DNA of 64,000 bases from Clarkia xantiana subsp. parviflora. Lineage: Eukaryota; Streptophyta; Magnoliopsida; Myrtales; Onagraceae. Positions 43,564-53,795 of this stretch are shown here, piece by piece (within the stretch, counting starts at the first letter, position 1; each line of letters begins with the position of its first letter). The notes beneath the pieces were generated by a model, which saw only the letters and a program-made list of their open reading frames with translations, ran no database searches and had not been told where the DNA came from. The DNA lies in NCBI GenBank assembly GCA_036873135.1, contig JAPTYO010000020.1:7370081-7434080 (forward strand), given 5' to 3'. A program made the translations under genes and the position numbers.

Positions 43564-45145
43564 ATGCCTTCTACTCGATCGATGGCGGCTGGCAAGAACA
43601 AGAGAGGACAATCCGGTGGTTCCCGTCACCCCGCTGCAACGAACCTGAATTCAGTACCGGAACAAGGGGAAAACCAGAACCATCCCCCGGCTGAGCTCTC
43701 CCAGACAGGAGGACACAATGGATCGCATCCCGAAGACGTTGCCCCTCAACACCAGGATAACAGGGGGCAGGAGGCTCCCCCAGCTGCAGATTTGACGAGG
43801 GCCGTGGCCGAAGCCATGCCCATGTTTCTGGCGGCCGTCGAGGCTCTCTTGGACCGAAGGGAGGCTGCCAGGAGGCAGGAGGAGATGCCCCCGCTGGAGG
43901 AAGCAACCCTACCAACAGAGGGTCAGAATGCACAGGAAGCCCCGCCCCGAGGCCAGGACAGAGGTAGGGCAACCGGTCAGCCGGAAAGGTTCGTGGTTGA
44001 TGGGCCAGGACCAGTACAGCACAGGACCATTCCCCTGAATGGTCCCATCACTCCCGACCAAGTAGTAAAGATCGTGAACATCTGTATGGGAGAACAGAAG
44101 CCGCTGGTGTCGGAGCTGAGGGATCGATCCACTCATCCCTTCGTCCCCCGACTAATAGACACCCTCGCCCCGCCTGGGTTGGGTATCCCCGAGATTAAGG
44201 AATATGATGGCGAAGGAGATCCAGTCCGTCATGTCCAGAAGCATCTTATGGCGTGTCTGGGTAGAGCCCCGAATGAAGATATAGTGTGTACACTGTTCCC
44301 AAACACCCTTGGAGAAAGAGCCTTGACCTGGTTCTTTAGCCTGCCCCCAGGCTGCTTACCTGTTGGGCGGATATGCACGACCGCTTCATTCGACAATATC
44401 AGGGCCGCAGACGATTGTTGAAGAGCGTGAGGTATCTAACCCAGGTGGTGCAGAGGCCCGACGAGTCGCTGGCACACTATTACCAGCGGTACACAGCCAG
44501 CGTAGCAGAGATAGACGAGGAAATCTCGGAGGGCGAGACCATCCGCACCTTTATTCGGAACCTGACAGCCCCCTATGGCTCCGACTTGATGCACAACGTG
44601 GCTGAGAAGGCTGTGTGGAATATGGAGGCTTTGCAGAAGAGGGTGAAGCGGCAGATTGATGTCCAGGAGTCAAAGATAGCTGCGGGAGAACTGGAGCCCC
44701 CGAAATCGAACAAGGGAAAGCAGTCAAGCAAGCCTTTCGATGATCGTAAGTCAAGGGGCAAACCAGAGGGCAGTCGGGACCGAGGTCGCTCTGGTCGAAA
44801 GGAGGATAGGCGTCCTCCAAGAAAGGATAAGCGGGAAGATCTCGACATTCCTCTTAACTGTTCCATGGCGGAAGTACTGACAGTCATGGAACGACAAGGT
44901 ATCTCCAGATACCCCCCGAAGAAAGATGGAGAATTCCTGGGGTCCCGCACAGATCGCTATTGTCGGTTTCACCGCGCAAATGGCCATGACACTAATCACT
45001 GTCGGGAGCTGAAGAAGGAGATTGAGAAGCTAATCCAGAAGGGAAAGCTCAAGGAGTTCGTCGGGGACAAACGCTGCAGGTCCCGCTCTCGGTCTCGATC
45101 GCGGTCCCGTTCCCGATCCCGCGATCGGTCCCCGAAGAAGAAGAG
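43564..45145 (+). pseudogene. gag of E4, one frameshift
   Basis: Starts at ATG 43564 (MPSTRSMAAGKNKRGQ) inside the leader. The N-terminal part is proline- and glutamine-rich. The capsid core runs GEGDPVRHVQKHLMACLGRA, TLFPNTLGERALTWFFSLPP, then after a one-base loss near 44350-44360 continues in the next frame as HDRFIRQYQGRRRLLKSVRY and DESLAHYYQRYTASVAEID. A zinc-knuckle-like motif CRFHRANGHDTNHC lies at 44962-45003, followed by an RS-repeat stretch (RSRSRSRSRSRSRSRD, 45079-45126). The frameshift is in the middle of the capsid, not at a gag-pol junction, and has no slippery heptamer. I take it as a mutation, so this copy cannot make normal capsid. Confidence 0.9.
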
Positions 45146-48100
45146 AACTGATCCAGAGTCATCTGGTGTTCGCAAAGAAAGACGAGTCATCAACGTGATT
45201 CATGGAGGATTTGCTGCTGGAGGAGATACCTCATCCGCTCGAGAGGTTTACGCCTCTAGGATCCCTACAGCGGTGGTGCTGGGTAAGAGGTCCCGATCTT
45301 GGACCCTGAAGGAAGAGATGGTGATCTCCTTCTCATCGGAGGACCTCATAGGCGTGGAGACTCCGCACGACGATGCCCTGGTGGTAACCCTGGATGTAGA
45401 TGGGTTCGAGATGAAGAGAATCCTAATCGACGGAGGGAGCTCCTCCGACATTCTATTCATGGACGCGCTGGAAGCCATGGGGAAGACGAAGAAGGATCTG
45501 AAGGAAGCAAACTTCCCGATGGTCGGGTTTTCTGGCTCAACTTCCTACCCGCTGGGAGTAATCACCTTACCAGTGGAGTTTGGTAGTGGGTGGAAGTCAG
45601 AAAGGAGGAATGTGGAATTTGTCGTGGTTGATTCTGCGGGGACCTACAACGCAATTATCGGGAGAACCACCATCAATCCCCTGATGGCGGTTGCCTCGAC
45701 GGTACACCAGAAGATGAAGTTCCCGACCGACCACGGAGTCGGAGAGGTCAAAGGCGACCAGGTGGCTTCCCGAAAGTGTTATGTTAATGCCACCCGGAGG
45801 AGGAGGCGAGAGGCTATGACTGTCCTCCAGATAGACACAGATCCCAGAGAAGAGTTTGGGCGTCCCGCCCCCGTAGAAGATCTGAAAGAAGTCGAGATCG
45901 ACGGCCCCCAGAGGAAGGTGAAAATCGGGTCTGCTCTAACTGAGGAGACAGCCCAAAAATTGGTGGAATTGCTGAAAGAGTTCAAGGAGCTGTTTGCCTG
46001 GTCCCCCAGCGATATGCCAGGAATCAACCCCGACGTGATCGTGCACGAGCTGAAGATAGACCCCGCGATCAAACCTATCACGCAGAAGAGGCGTCCGATG
46101 GGCACGGATAAGAAGATTGCGATCCAGCAGGAGGTGGGCAGGTTGCTCGATGCTGGTTTCATTAAGGAGCTTCGATTCCAGACTTGGGTTGCCAACCCAG
46201 TGCTGGTGAAGAAGACTAACGGGAAGTGGCGAATGTGCGTGGACTTCCGCGACTTGAACAAGGCTTGTCCAAAGGATTGCTATCCACTCCCGAGGATTGA
46301 CCAGCTGGTGGATGCTACATCGGGACATGAGCTGTTAAGTTTCATGGATGCGTATTCAGGCTACAACCAGATCAAGATGGCCAAAGACGACGCCCCCCAC
46401 ACTGCGTTCTATGCAGACAGCGACATCTATCACTACGATGTCATGCCTTTCGGGTTGATCAACGCCGGGGCAACCTACCAGCGGATGGTGAACAAACTGT
46501 TTGGGGACATGCTGGGAGAAACCATGGAAGCTTACGTGGATGACATGCTGGTGAAGTCCCGACAATCCGAGGATCACGTGCACAACCTTACCATGGCGTT
46601 TGAGCGGATGAGGCTTCATCAAGTTCGCTTGAACCCGACGAAATGCGCCTTCGGAGTCCACTCAGGGAAATTTTTGGGCTTCATGGTGAGCCAAAGAGGA
46701 ATTGAAGTGAACCCTGAGAAGCTGAGGGCAATCGAGGAGATGCAGTCTCCGATAAACCATCGGGAGGTGCAAGTACTGAATGGCCGACTAGCTGCAATGA
46801 ACCGCTTCTTGTCCAAAGCCAGCGACCGATCCATGCCATTTTTTGAAGTCTTGAGGGCCAACAAAAAATTCGAATGGACCGCCAAATGTGAAGAGGCGTT
46901 CCAAGCACTCAAACAACATCTTCGCACACTCCCGCCGCTGGCGAAACCGGTTCCAGGCGAGCCGCTCTTCCTTTATTTGGCTGTTTCTGAATTTGCTATT
47001 AGCTCTGTGTTAGTAAAGGTTGTCGAGGGTAATCAAGTCCCCGTCTATTATGTAAGCAAGGCATTTGCCAAATCTGAATTGAACTATCCCGCCGTTGAGA
47101 AGTACCTCTTTGCGTTGATAATTACTGCTCGGAAGCTAAGGCCATATTTCCACGCACACGAGATCACTGTGCTAACGAACCAGCCTTTGAAGCATTTTTT
47201 GAACCGACCGGATGCGTCGGGGAGATTGGTGAAATGGGCAGTAGAGCTCAGTGAGTTTCGAATACACTTTGCTCCAAGAACGGCCATCAAGGGCCAGGCA
47301 TTGGCGGACTTTATAGCAGAATCTACAGCCCCCGATCTAGAAGAAACGGGCCCTGTAGAGGGGGCAACCATGGAGGTCCCGACAGAAGAACAACCAGAGA
47401 GGGCAGAGCAATCAGAACAGCCAAACAAAGAAAATATCTGGGAAATGTACACGGATGGCTCCGCAAGTTCAGACGGATCAGGAGCGGGCTTTTTGTTGAT
47501 ACCACCAGGTGAAGGTGAACCTCTCCGATATGCCTTGGCTTTAACATTCAAAGCCACAAACAACGAAGCGGAGTATGAAGCTCTTATCACGGGCCTAAAA
47601 ATCGCTAAAGGCACTGGAATCGATCACTTGAGAGTGAAGTGTGACGCAGCGATTATCGTGAACCAAGTTCAAGGACGATACGAAGCAAGGAGTCCGATAA
47701 TGAAGAAGTATCTGCGAGAGGTACAAACCCTGAGAGAGAGCTTCAAAAGCTTCGATATCGAGGCTATCCCGAGGGAGAAGAACATAGAGGCAGACGCCTT
47801 GAGCAAATTTGCCCTGGGGGCACCCTTAGAAGAAAATCGGAAGGTGCACTTCCTGGAGAAGGTGATCTTGTCAAACATCGACCCCACGCAGGTGTGCACC
47901 GTTGAAGCAAAATCGGAGGAGGAGCCCACTTGGATGACCCCGATAGTCGCGTATCTGACTACGGGGGCAGTCCCCGAGGATAAGGTAGCAGCAGACAGGA
48001 TATGTCGGATCGCGTCCAATTATGTGATGCTGGACAATCAGCTGTACAAGAAGGGCTGGTTCTCGACTCCGTACCTGAAATGTGTAGCAGAACCCGACAC

Positions 48101-49166
48101 CAATCGAATCCTGAAGGAAATGCATGAGGGGGTCGCGGCTTGTCACGAAGGGGCCCGATCCATTTTGAGGAAGGTGTTGAACTTAGGCTACTATTGGCCC
48201 ACGATGAACAAAGAAGCAACGGCGTTGGTCCGATCATGCGACGCGTGCCAGAGGTACGCCCCGAGTATCGCGGCTCCGGCCGCCAACCTGACATCCATCA
48301 AGAGCGCTTGGCCCTTCGCGCAGTGGGGCATCGACTTGGTGGGACCTCTTCCACAAGCACAAGGACAATGTAAGTATTTACTTGTAGCTATCGATTATTT
48401 TTCGAAATGGATAGAGGCGAAGGCATTGGCCAGAACAACGGGGAACCAGATCGTCAAGTTCCTCCAAACCCACATCGTGTCCAGATACGGGATTCCTAAG
48501 GTGGTGATCAGCGACAATGGCCCACCGTTTAACGGCTCTCAGGTGAGGGAGTATCTGGAAGAACTGAACATTGAGCATCAGACCGCCTCCGTACGCCATG
48601 CTCAGACTAATGGCCAGGTGGAGTCAGCCAACAAAATCGTGATGGATGGCCTGAAGAAGAGGGTCTATGCCTTGAAGGGCAAGTGGCTGAACGAACTGGA
48701 GAATGTACTTTGGGCTGTTAGAACGACACCCAAACGATTAACAGGGGAGACTCCGTTTGGCCTCGTTTATGGCACGGAAGCTGTCGCACCCGTGGAGGTA
48801 GCTGTGGCGTCCCATCGGACGAGATATTACGAGCCCCTAACGAACGACGAAGTGAGACGTCTGGACTTGGACTTACTCGAAGAGAAGAGGCGGGAAGCCG
48901 ATGAAGTCCAAGCTCGAATGCGTTTAGCGACGGCCAGGTACTACAATCGGCGAGTGAAGTCCCGACAATTCTTTGTCGGGGAGCTGGTTTGGCGTCGCAA
49001 CGAGTTCACCCTTTTGGATCGAATCAACAAGATGTCACCAAAATGGGAAGGACCTTATAAGGTCGTGGGGATGCCAGCTCCAAATGCGTACAAGTTGGAA
49101 GACCTCGATGGCAGAACGTTGAAGCATTCTTTTAGTGGCGAACACTTGAAGAAACACCATGCTTGA
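44373..49166 (+). CDS. gag C-terminus plus pol polyprotein of E4
   Basis: A single frame of 1597 codons; the residue numbers given are from 44373. Protease: INVIHGGFAAGGDTSSAR, HDDALVVTLDVDGF, active-site ILIDGGSSSDILF with Asp at 353. Reverse transcriptase: WRMCVDFRDLNKACPKD, FMDAYSGYNQIKM, DVMPFGLINAGATYQRM and YVDD at 721-724. First RNase H: PLFLYLAVSEFAISSVLVKV, degenerate at catalytic sites as usual in this lineage. Second RNase H: MYTDGSASSDGSGAGF with Asp 1028, NNEAEYEALITGLKIA, IEADALSKFA. Integrase: HHCC zinc finger (HEGVAACHEGARSIL, CDACQRYA), then D1321 (GIDLVGPLP), D1381 (ISDNGPPFNG) and E1417 (NGQVESANK), a D-x59-D-x35-E array, and a GPY-type end (KWEGPYKVVG). All catalytic motifs of RT, the second RNase H and integrase look intact. 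Confidence 0.96.
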   Translation: MHDRFIRQYQGRRRLLKSVRYLTQVVQRPDESLAHYYQRYTASVAEIDEEISEGETIRTFIRNLTAPYGSDLMHNVAEKAVWNMEALQKRVKRQIDVQESKIAAGELEPPKSNKGKQSSKPFDDRKSRGKPEGSRDRGRSGRKEDRRPPRKDKREDLDIPLNCSMAEVLTVMERQGISRYPPKKDGEFLGSRTDRYCRFHRANGHDTNHCRELKKEIEKLIQKGKLKEFVGDKRCRSRSRSRSRSRSRSRDRSPKKKRTDPESSGVRKERRVINVIHGGFAAGGDTSSAREVYASRIPTAVVLGKRSRSWTLKEEMVISFSSEDLIGVETPHDDALVVTLDVDGFEMKRILIDGGSSSDILFMDALEAMGKTKKDLKEANFPMVGFSGSTSYPLGVITLPVEFGSGWKSERRNVEFVVVDSAGTYNAIIGRTTINPLMAVASTVHQKMKFPTDHGVGEVKGDQVASRKCYVNATRRRRREAMTVLQIDTDPREEFGRPAPVEDLKEVEIDGPQRKVKIGSALTEETAQKLVELLKEFKELFAWSPSDMPGINPDVIVHELKIDPAIKPITQKRRPMGTDKKIAIQQEVGRLLDAGFIKELRFQTWVANPVLVKKTNGKWRMCVDFRDLNKACPKDCYPLPRIDQLVDATSGHELLSFMDAYSGYNQIKMAKDDAPHTAFYADSDIYHYDVMPFGLINAGATYQRMVNKLFGDMLGETMEAYVDDMLVKSRQSEDHVHNLTMAFERMRLHQVRLNPTKCAFGVHSGKFLGFMVSQRGIEVNPEKLRAIEEMQSPINHREVQVLNGRLAAMNRFLSKASDRSMPFFEVLRANKKFEWTAKCEEAFQALKQHLRTLPPLAKPVPGEPLFLYLAVSEFAISSVLVKVVEGNQVPVYYVSKAFAKSELNYPAVEKYLFALIITARKLRPYFHAHEITVLTNQPLKHFLNRPDASGRLVKWAVELSEFRIHFAPRTAIKGQALADFIAESTAPDLEETGPVEGATMEVPTEEQPERAEQSEQPNKENIWEMYTDGSASSDGSGAGFLLIPPGEGEPLRYALALTFKATNNEAEYEALITGLKIAKGTGIDHLRVKCDAAIIVNQVQGRYEARSPIMKKYLREVQTLRESFKSFDIEAIPREKNIEADALSKFALGAPLEENRKVHFLEKVILSNIDPTQVCTVEAKSEEEPTWMTPIVAYLTTGAVPEDKVAADRICRIASNYVMLDNQLYKKGWFSTPYLKCVAEPDTNRILKEMHEGVAACHEGARSILRKVLNLGYYWPTMNKEATALVRSCDACQRYAPSIAAPAANLTSIKSAWPFAQWGIDLVGPLPQAQGQCKYLLVAIDYFSKWIEAKALARTTGNQIVKFLQTHIVSRYGIPKVVISDNGPPFNGSQVREYLEELNIEHQTASVRHAQTNGQVESANKIVMDGLKKRVYALKGKWLNELENVLWAVRTTPKRLTGETPFGLVYGTEAVAPVEVAVASHRTRYYEPLTNDEVRRLDLDLLEEKRREADEVQARMRLATARYYNRRVKSRQFFVGELVWRRNEFTLLDRINKMSPKWEGPYKVVGMPAPNAYKLEDLDGRTLKHSFSGEHLKKHHA

Positions 49167-49800
49167 AGAAAGTCGCCTTAAGTGGTGCCCGATGAAAAGT
49201 CGCCTTAAGTGGTGCACAATATTTAGATTTATTCTAAGTATCCAAAAGTCGCCTTCAGTGGTGCACGATGAAAGTCGCCTTAAGTGGCGCAAGTTGAAAA
49301 GTCGCCTTAAGTGGTGCACAATGCAAAGTCGCCTTCAGTGGTGCACGATATTAAGTCGCCTTAAGTGGCGCAAGTTGAAAAGTCGCCTTAAGTGGTGCAC
49401 GATGCAAAGTCGCCTTCAGTGGTGCACGATATTAAGTCGCCTTAAGTGGTGCACGATATAAAGTCGCCTTAAGTGGCGCAAGTTGAAAAGACGCCTTAAG
49501 TGGTGCACAATGTAAAGTCGCCTTCAGTGGTGCACGATATTAAGTCGCCTTAAGTGGCGCAAGTTGAAAAGACGCCTTAAGTGGTGCACGATGTAAAGTC
49601 GCCTTCAGTGGTGCACGATATTAAGTCGCCTTCAGTGGTGCACGATGTAAAGTCGCCTTAAGTGGTGCACGATGAAAGTCGCCTTAAGTGGTGCACAATA
49701 TTAAGTCGCCTTAAGTGGTGCACGATGTAAAGTCGCCTTAAGTGGTGCACGATGCAAAGTCGCCTTAAGTGGTGCACGATGTTAAGTCGCCTTAAGTGGC
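49163..49800. repeat. Tandem array in the E4 3' untranslated region, 24-27-bp unit
   Basis: More than twenty copies of AAGTCGCCTTAAGTGGTGCA followed by CGATGTA, with variants GCCTTCAGTGG and GTGGCGCAAGTTGAAA. It starts directly at the pol stop. E5 has the same core after its integrase (56817-56870). Confidence 0.93.
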
Positions 49801-50140
49801 GTGGTTTTGCCTTAAGTGGAATAAAGCGATTGAACTTGATCCTTGGCAGAGTCGAGGGGAGCAGGATCCACGAGGTATAAGGCAGAAGGCTCCGCAGCAA
49901 GATGATCGGATCCTGGAAGAATGGCCGCGGGAGGATCGGACTCTTGGAGGTCATACGATGAAGAGTCGACTATCGAGGAATATTGGAGGAGTCTTCTCGG
50001 ATTTTGTGGCTATCCTCGAAGTATCGAGGAATCGCGGACGAGAAGATCCGTGTCAAGGAATTTTGTCAAGAGAAAAGCCTCTGATACTGATATCGGGAGG
50101 TCGGGAGTTGAAAGACACGACGAACTATAAGTCCCTCATG
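49801..50140. other. 3' untranslated remainder of E4
   Basis: Unique sequence between array and polypurine tract, rich in GAGGA and TCGAGG motifs. No coding frame is supported. Confidence 0.5.
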
Positions 50141-50152
50141 TCTTGGGGCAAA
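50141..50152 (+). other. Polypurine tract of E4
   Basis: CTTGGGGCAAA immediately precedes the 3' LTR. It is shorter than the CTCGGGGGCA type of E1 and E6. Confidence 0.6.
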
Positions 50153-50835
50153 TGATGGGTCCGACAATAGCCGTCAGGCACTTTAACGGCGAGGAAACGG
50201 CAAACAGGCCCACCAGGCCCCAAAATGAAGGTCAAGATGACCTAGGAGAAGGGTCCCGACGAAGGGAGTCCCGACGAGGCAAGGTCCCGACAGTGGAGCT
50301 GGAAGCTCCCGATAAGAAGCCTTTAAGTAGGCCCCGATGATGAATCCCTGAGAATGATTGGCCCTGTCACGATGACGAGGGGCCCCGAGCGGTGACACAA
50401 CGAGATAACTCTGGAGTCCCCGACGAGAGTCGGGACTCGTTATCAGAGGATAAAGCCAAGATATGCGGGGCGTGGCCGAGATACGCGGAACGTGGTTAAG
50501 ATACACGGAGCGTGGCCGAGATACGCGGGGCATGGCTAAGATACGCGAGATCACGTCCGAGATATGCGGGATACGGGCTAACCACCCCTAACGGTTCGCC
50601 AGGTACCTGAGGCATCTCTTTGCCTATAAAAGGGCAGGAGGTCACCTCAGATCATTAACGTTGAGTTGAATATACTTTGATATCTGTTACTTGCCAGTCA
50701 GACGAAGTACTCATTTAAGCATCGGAGAGGGATTCTGGGTCACCGCCCGGTCTATCCCCTCTTGCAGGATTGCGTGGAGCAAAGGAGCTAGGATTGCCGT
50801 CAAAGTCCGTGCCGGAGTTCCACCGTGATCCAACA
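50153..50835 (+). repeat. 3' LTR of E4
   Basis: Same length as the 5' LTR. I see three differences (GCGAGGAAAC, CCCACCAGG, GTGCCGGAG against A, T and A in the 5' copy). It is followed by the target duplication CCTCT. Confidence 0.95.
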
Positions 50836-50840
50836 CCTCT

Positions 50841-51563
50841 CACAGTAAAAAATATATTTAAAAAATATTATTCATATAATTTTATTTTTTGCATAGATTA
50901 ATGTATTGTGAACTTACTTAGATTTATAGAATCGATTAAACGAATCACAGAAGAAGCACAAAGAGAGAAGAAAAGGAGCTACTGATTTATTAGTGAATAG
51001 AATGCCAAAGTTGGTTTACAAGGGTAATAGGTTGCTTTTAGGGACAATAACACAAATACGGCAAATAATGTTGTTTTTTTTTTTTTTATTTCACTGGGGA
51101 AATAATTGAACTCACAAATAATAAAGAAATTAAAGTAAACTACAATGGAATTTACTCAGAAGAAGAAATAAGGACATTTCTACCATGCTCTTGGAGCACC
51201 ATGCTTTTGCTACTATTTTTTTTATTTTTCTATTGCCCTAAAGGTGAACCCCATAGGGAAATTGATATTATTAATAGTATGATACACATCTTAGGTGTAG
51301 TTAAAAAAATTCATATTTTTTCATACTTTTAAAGTTTTACTTATGTTACAATTAAGTCCACCATAGTATTAAAAAAAGCAAAAGCATGGTGATCCAAGAG
51401 AACGATAGAAAAATCGAAGAAATAATGAGCAATAACTGAAGCGGTGGTATATAGGGCAGGTGGAAGCCATTGGTTGGGGAATGTATCCTCCCACACGTTA
51501 TGTTCATATATGAAGATCCCGTTAGTATTTGCGTAAATAGTATAAACAATAAAAACTAATATA
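50841..51563. other. AT-rich intergenic sequence
   Basis: I recognise nothing beyond short A and T runs. The small frame on minus at 51352-51549 is hydrophobic and has no known domain. Confidence 0.4.
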
Positions 51564-51922
51564 TCTATATATATATATAATAAAGTGAAAGGTGAGAGAG
51601 TGCTTTCATGTTTGCTTTCACATTGTCCGCGTTTTACACTACCTATACAGTGCCACGTGGCTTATTCTATTTGGGCCACCCAACACTAAAATCTTAAGCC
51701 CAATGTTGTCCATACACTAAAATCTTAAGCCCAAAACTAACTTTTTGGCCCAAAAAGGCAGAGATTATAAATGACTTTCATGTTTTAATACGAAATTGTT
51801 TACCTTATTATTATTATATTACTATAATAGGGTTACCTTAATATTATTATATTATGAAAATGTTAAATAATAGTTTACGAGATGAATAGCCTCTTCGTTT
51901 TTAATACACACTTATACAATTA

Positions 51923-51925
<3 letters not shown>

Positions 51926-51987
<62 letters not shown>
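51926..51987. repeat. (TA)n microsatellite
   Basis: About 31 uninterrupted TA dinucleotides inside the Helitron-like element. Confidence 0.95.
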
Positions 51988-51990
<3 letters not shown>

Positions 51991-52656
51991 CTTTCTATGC
52001 TATAATTTCATGTCATTTTGAGTATACAATGATATCTACATAGTTTATTAATATTGTATAATCATCATAAATTATCAAACATTATAATTTTGTAAAATTG
52101 TAAATAAATTAAAATATAGAAAGTGCAAACGTATATCTAATTAAATGTCAATATTTGGAATATCTTTGACCTCTGAAGAAATACGTTTGTCACCTTACCT
52201 GATGCTATTAGCTATATTCCTAGATGACTGTTGAAATTTTTTTCATATCGGTGATGAACATGAGTTTGGAGACTTTTATTAATAGATACTTTGAAATTGA
52301 AACACTCAAGAATATTAGAGGAACATCTGTTTTATCTAAAATCAATTAAGTTGATAAATAATTTTAATTTCTTCCATTATTTTCGGTTTAACAAGTCGTC
52401 ATGCGCATAGCGCGGGGTCGGCACCAATGTGTGACTCTTTTCTTACGACTTTCCAGTTAATCGACTGGTTTCGGGTATTTCAGGATTTTATTTTCTGGCT
52501 TTGGGTTCAGATTGATTACTGGTTAGTGTTTACAATTTAGTATGTCGCCTGCGCGTAGCGGGAAAGTTAATGATGTACTTTTTAGTAATTAAAAAATATT
52601 TCCTATTATAGTAATTATATTAAGTTAAAGAACATATATTTTGTTAAATAACAACA

Positions 52657-53420
52657 TGTTGGGTTATGATTGATTAAACTCGTCATTAAGCACAAGAGTC
52701 GAGTACGTTCAAAGGGCATGGAAAGAAGAGTCGTCGACCTTTCTGACTCGTCTTAACGAGATAGGGATTAAAGGTCGACGACAACTTATGAAAAAGTCGA
52801 ATTCCAAAGTACGACTGCCCGCCACTAGGAGAAACCTTCATTCGAAGGTAAAGACAGGTGGCGACCTGCTTATCATTATCATCAGAAGAAACCTTCATTC
52901 TAAGGTAAAGACAGGTGGCGACCTGCTGATCACTATCATCAGAAGAAACCTTCCTTCGAAGGTAAAGACAGGTGGCGACCTGCTTGTCACTATCATCAGA
53001 GGAAACCTTCCTCCGGAAGTAAACACAGGTGGCGACCTGCTTCAATCGTCATCAGAGGAAACCTTCCTTTAGAAGTAAAGATAGGTGGTGACCTGCTTGT
53101 CACCTGCTTGACCGACTCTGAAGAGAAACCCCCCAAGGAGGGTAACCGCCATATAAAGTCAGTAACTTATCCCTATAAATAGGGACTATTTCTATTCACT
53201 TCATAAGATTCAGTCAGTTCTAAATACGTTCTTATATTATTACAATTCATTACTGACTTAAGCTTCGGAGTGGAATCAGGGGCCATCCCCACCCCTTTTT
53301 CAGGTTCTCGCCCCACATAACCTCTTAGAGGAAAACTTAGCGTTCGAGAGAGCTAAGTCCGAGGCGATACTTGGAAGATCATTCCCCGAAGTTCAAGGCC
53401 ACGTCATTTTGATCCCAACA
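52657..53420 (+). repeat. Solo LTR of another gypsy-type family
   Basis: TGTTGGGTTATGATTG to GATCCCAACA, 764 bp, flanked by a perfect CAACA duplication (52652-52656 and 53421-53425). TATA box CCCTATAAATAGGGAC near 53169-53184 and the GCTTCGGAGTGGAATC block show it is a plus-strand LTR. No internal region is present. Confidence 0.9.
52825..53105. repeat. Minisatellite in the solo LTR, about 60-bp unit, about five copies
   Basis: The unit has GAAACCTTCATTCGAAGGTA, AAGACAGGTGGCGACCTGCT and ATCACTATCATCAGA. It contains two short palindromes (CTTCATTCGAAGG and CAGGTGGCGACCTG), upstream of the TATA box where LTR enhancers usually lie. Confidence 0.88.
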
Positions 53421-53795
53421 CAACATATATTTAGTTCTCATAGTAATTTACTTTTTATATTACTCGAGTTTTTTGTTAAATTTTTTAACTATATATATAA
53501 TTTCTTTGTAAACTCAAAAATTAATACTACAAACTACTATATTACAAAGGAGTACATACAGTTTTAATCAATCTTCAACTCACTATACACAATATATAAC
53601 CCTCATATTTTTCATTTCATACAAATATATGAACTCAACCAATATACCATTTAACATAACAATAACAACTCAAATTCATTAAATCAATTCACATTTTTTT
53701 AAAAATAAATTACTCTTGAAATACATATTAAATATACAAATGTTAATATTCACAGTTTAACGTGCCCCGCGCATAGCGCGGGGTAAGCAACTAGT

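Larger units (their letters stand above)
42845..50835 (+). mobile_element. E4: young, nearly intact Tat-like Ty3/gypsy element
   Basis: Two LTRs of exactly 683 bp (42845-43527 and 50153-50835) in which I count three differences, all transitions. A perfect target duplication CCTCT flanks the element. The order is primer-binding site, gag, protease, RT, RNase H, a second RNase H and integrase, then a tandem array and polypurine tract. Gag and pol share one reading frame except for a single frameshift in gag near 44350. The dual RNase H and the repeat array in the 3' untranslated part are marks of the Tat lineage. With a commonly used grass rate (1.3e-8 per site per year) three differences would mean roughly 0.2 million years; the rate for this species is not known. 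Confidence 0.95.
51564..53795 (+). mobile_element. Helitron-like element, interrupted by a solo LTR
   Basis: Starts TCTATATATATATA followed by AATAAAGTGAAAGG, and ends with an 8-bp-stem hairpin CCCCGCGC-ATA-GCGCGGGG (53765-53783) and 12 bases later CTAGT (53791-53795). It sits between A (51563) and T (53796). TC start, CTRRT-type end with a 3' hairpin and insertion in AT without target duplication are the Helitron criteria. The hairpin with GCGCATAGCGCGGG is common in plant Helitrons. A partial second hairpin phrase GCGCATAGCGCGGGGTC at 52405-52421 and CGCCTGCGCGTAGCGGG near 52546 suggest an older nested Helitron end. No Rep/helicase is visible; without the solo LTR the element is about 1.46 kb. 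Confidence 0.7.

Noticed and set aside
44340..44375. Programmed -1 frameshift in E4 gag
   Set aside because: No slippery heptamer is present and the site is in the middle of the capsid domain, not at a gag-pol junction.
46681..47614. Several minus-strand frames of 70-176 codons opposite E4 pol
   Set aside because: Shadows of the intact pol frame caused by its codon bias; no antisense gene like those of E1, E3 and E6 is recognisable.
49163..49800. Regular short repeats that could suggest a CRISPR array
   Set aside because: There are no unique spacers: repeat and in-between sequence both recur. It is a plant retrotransposon 3' untranslated array.
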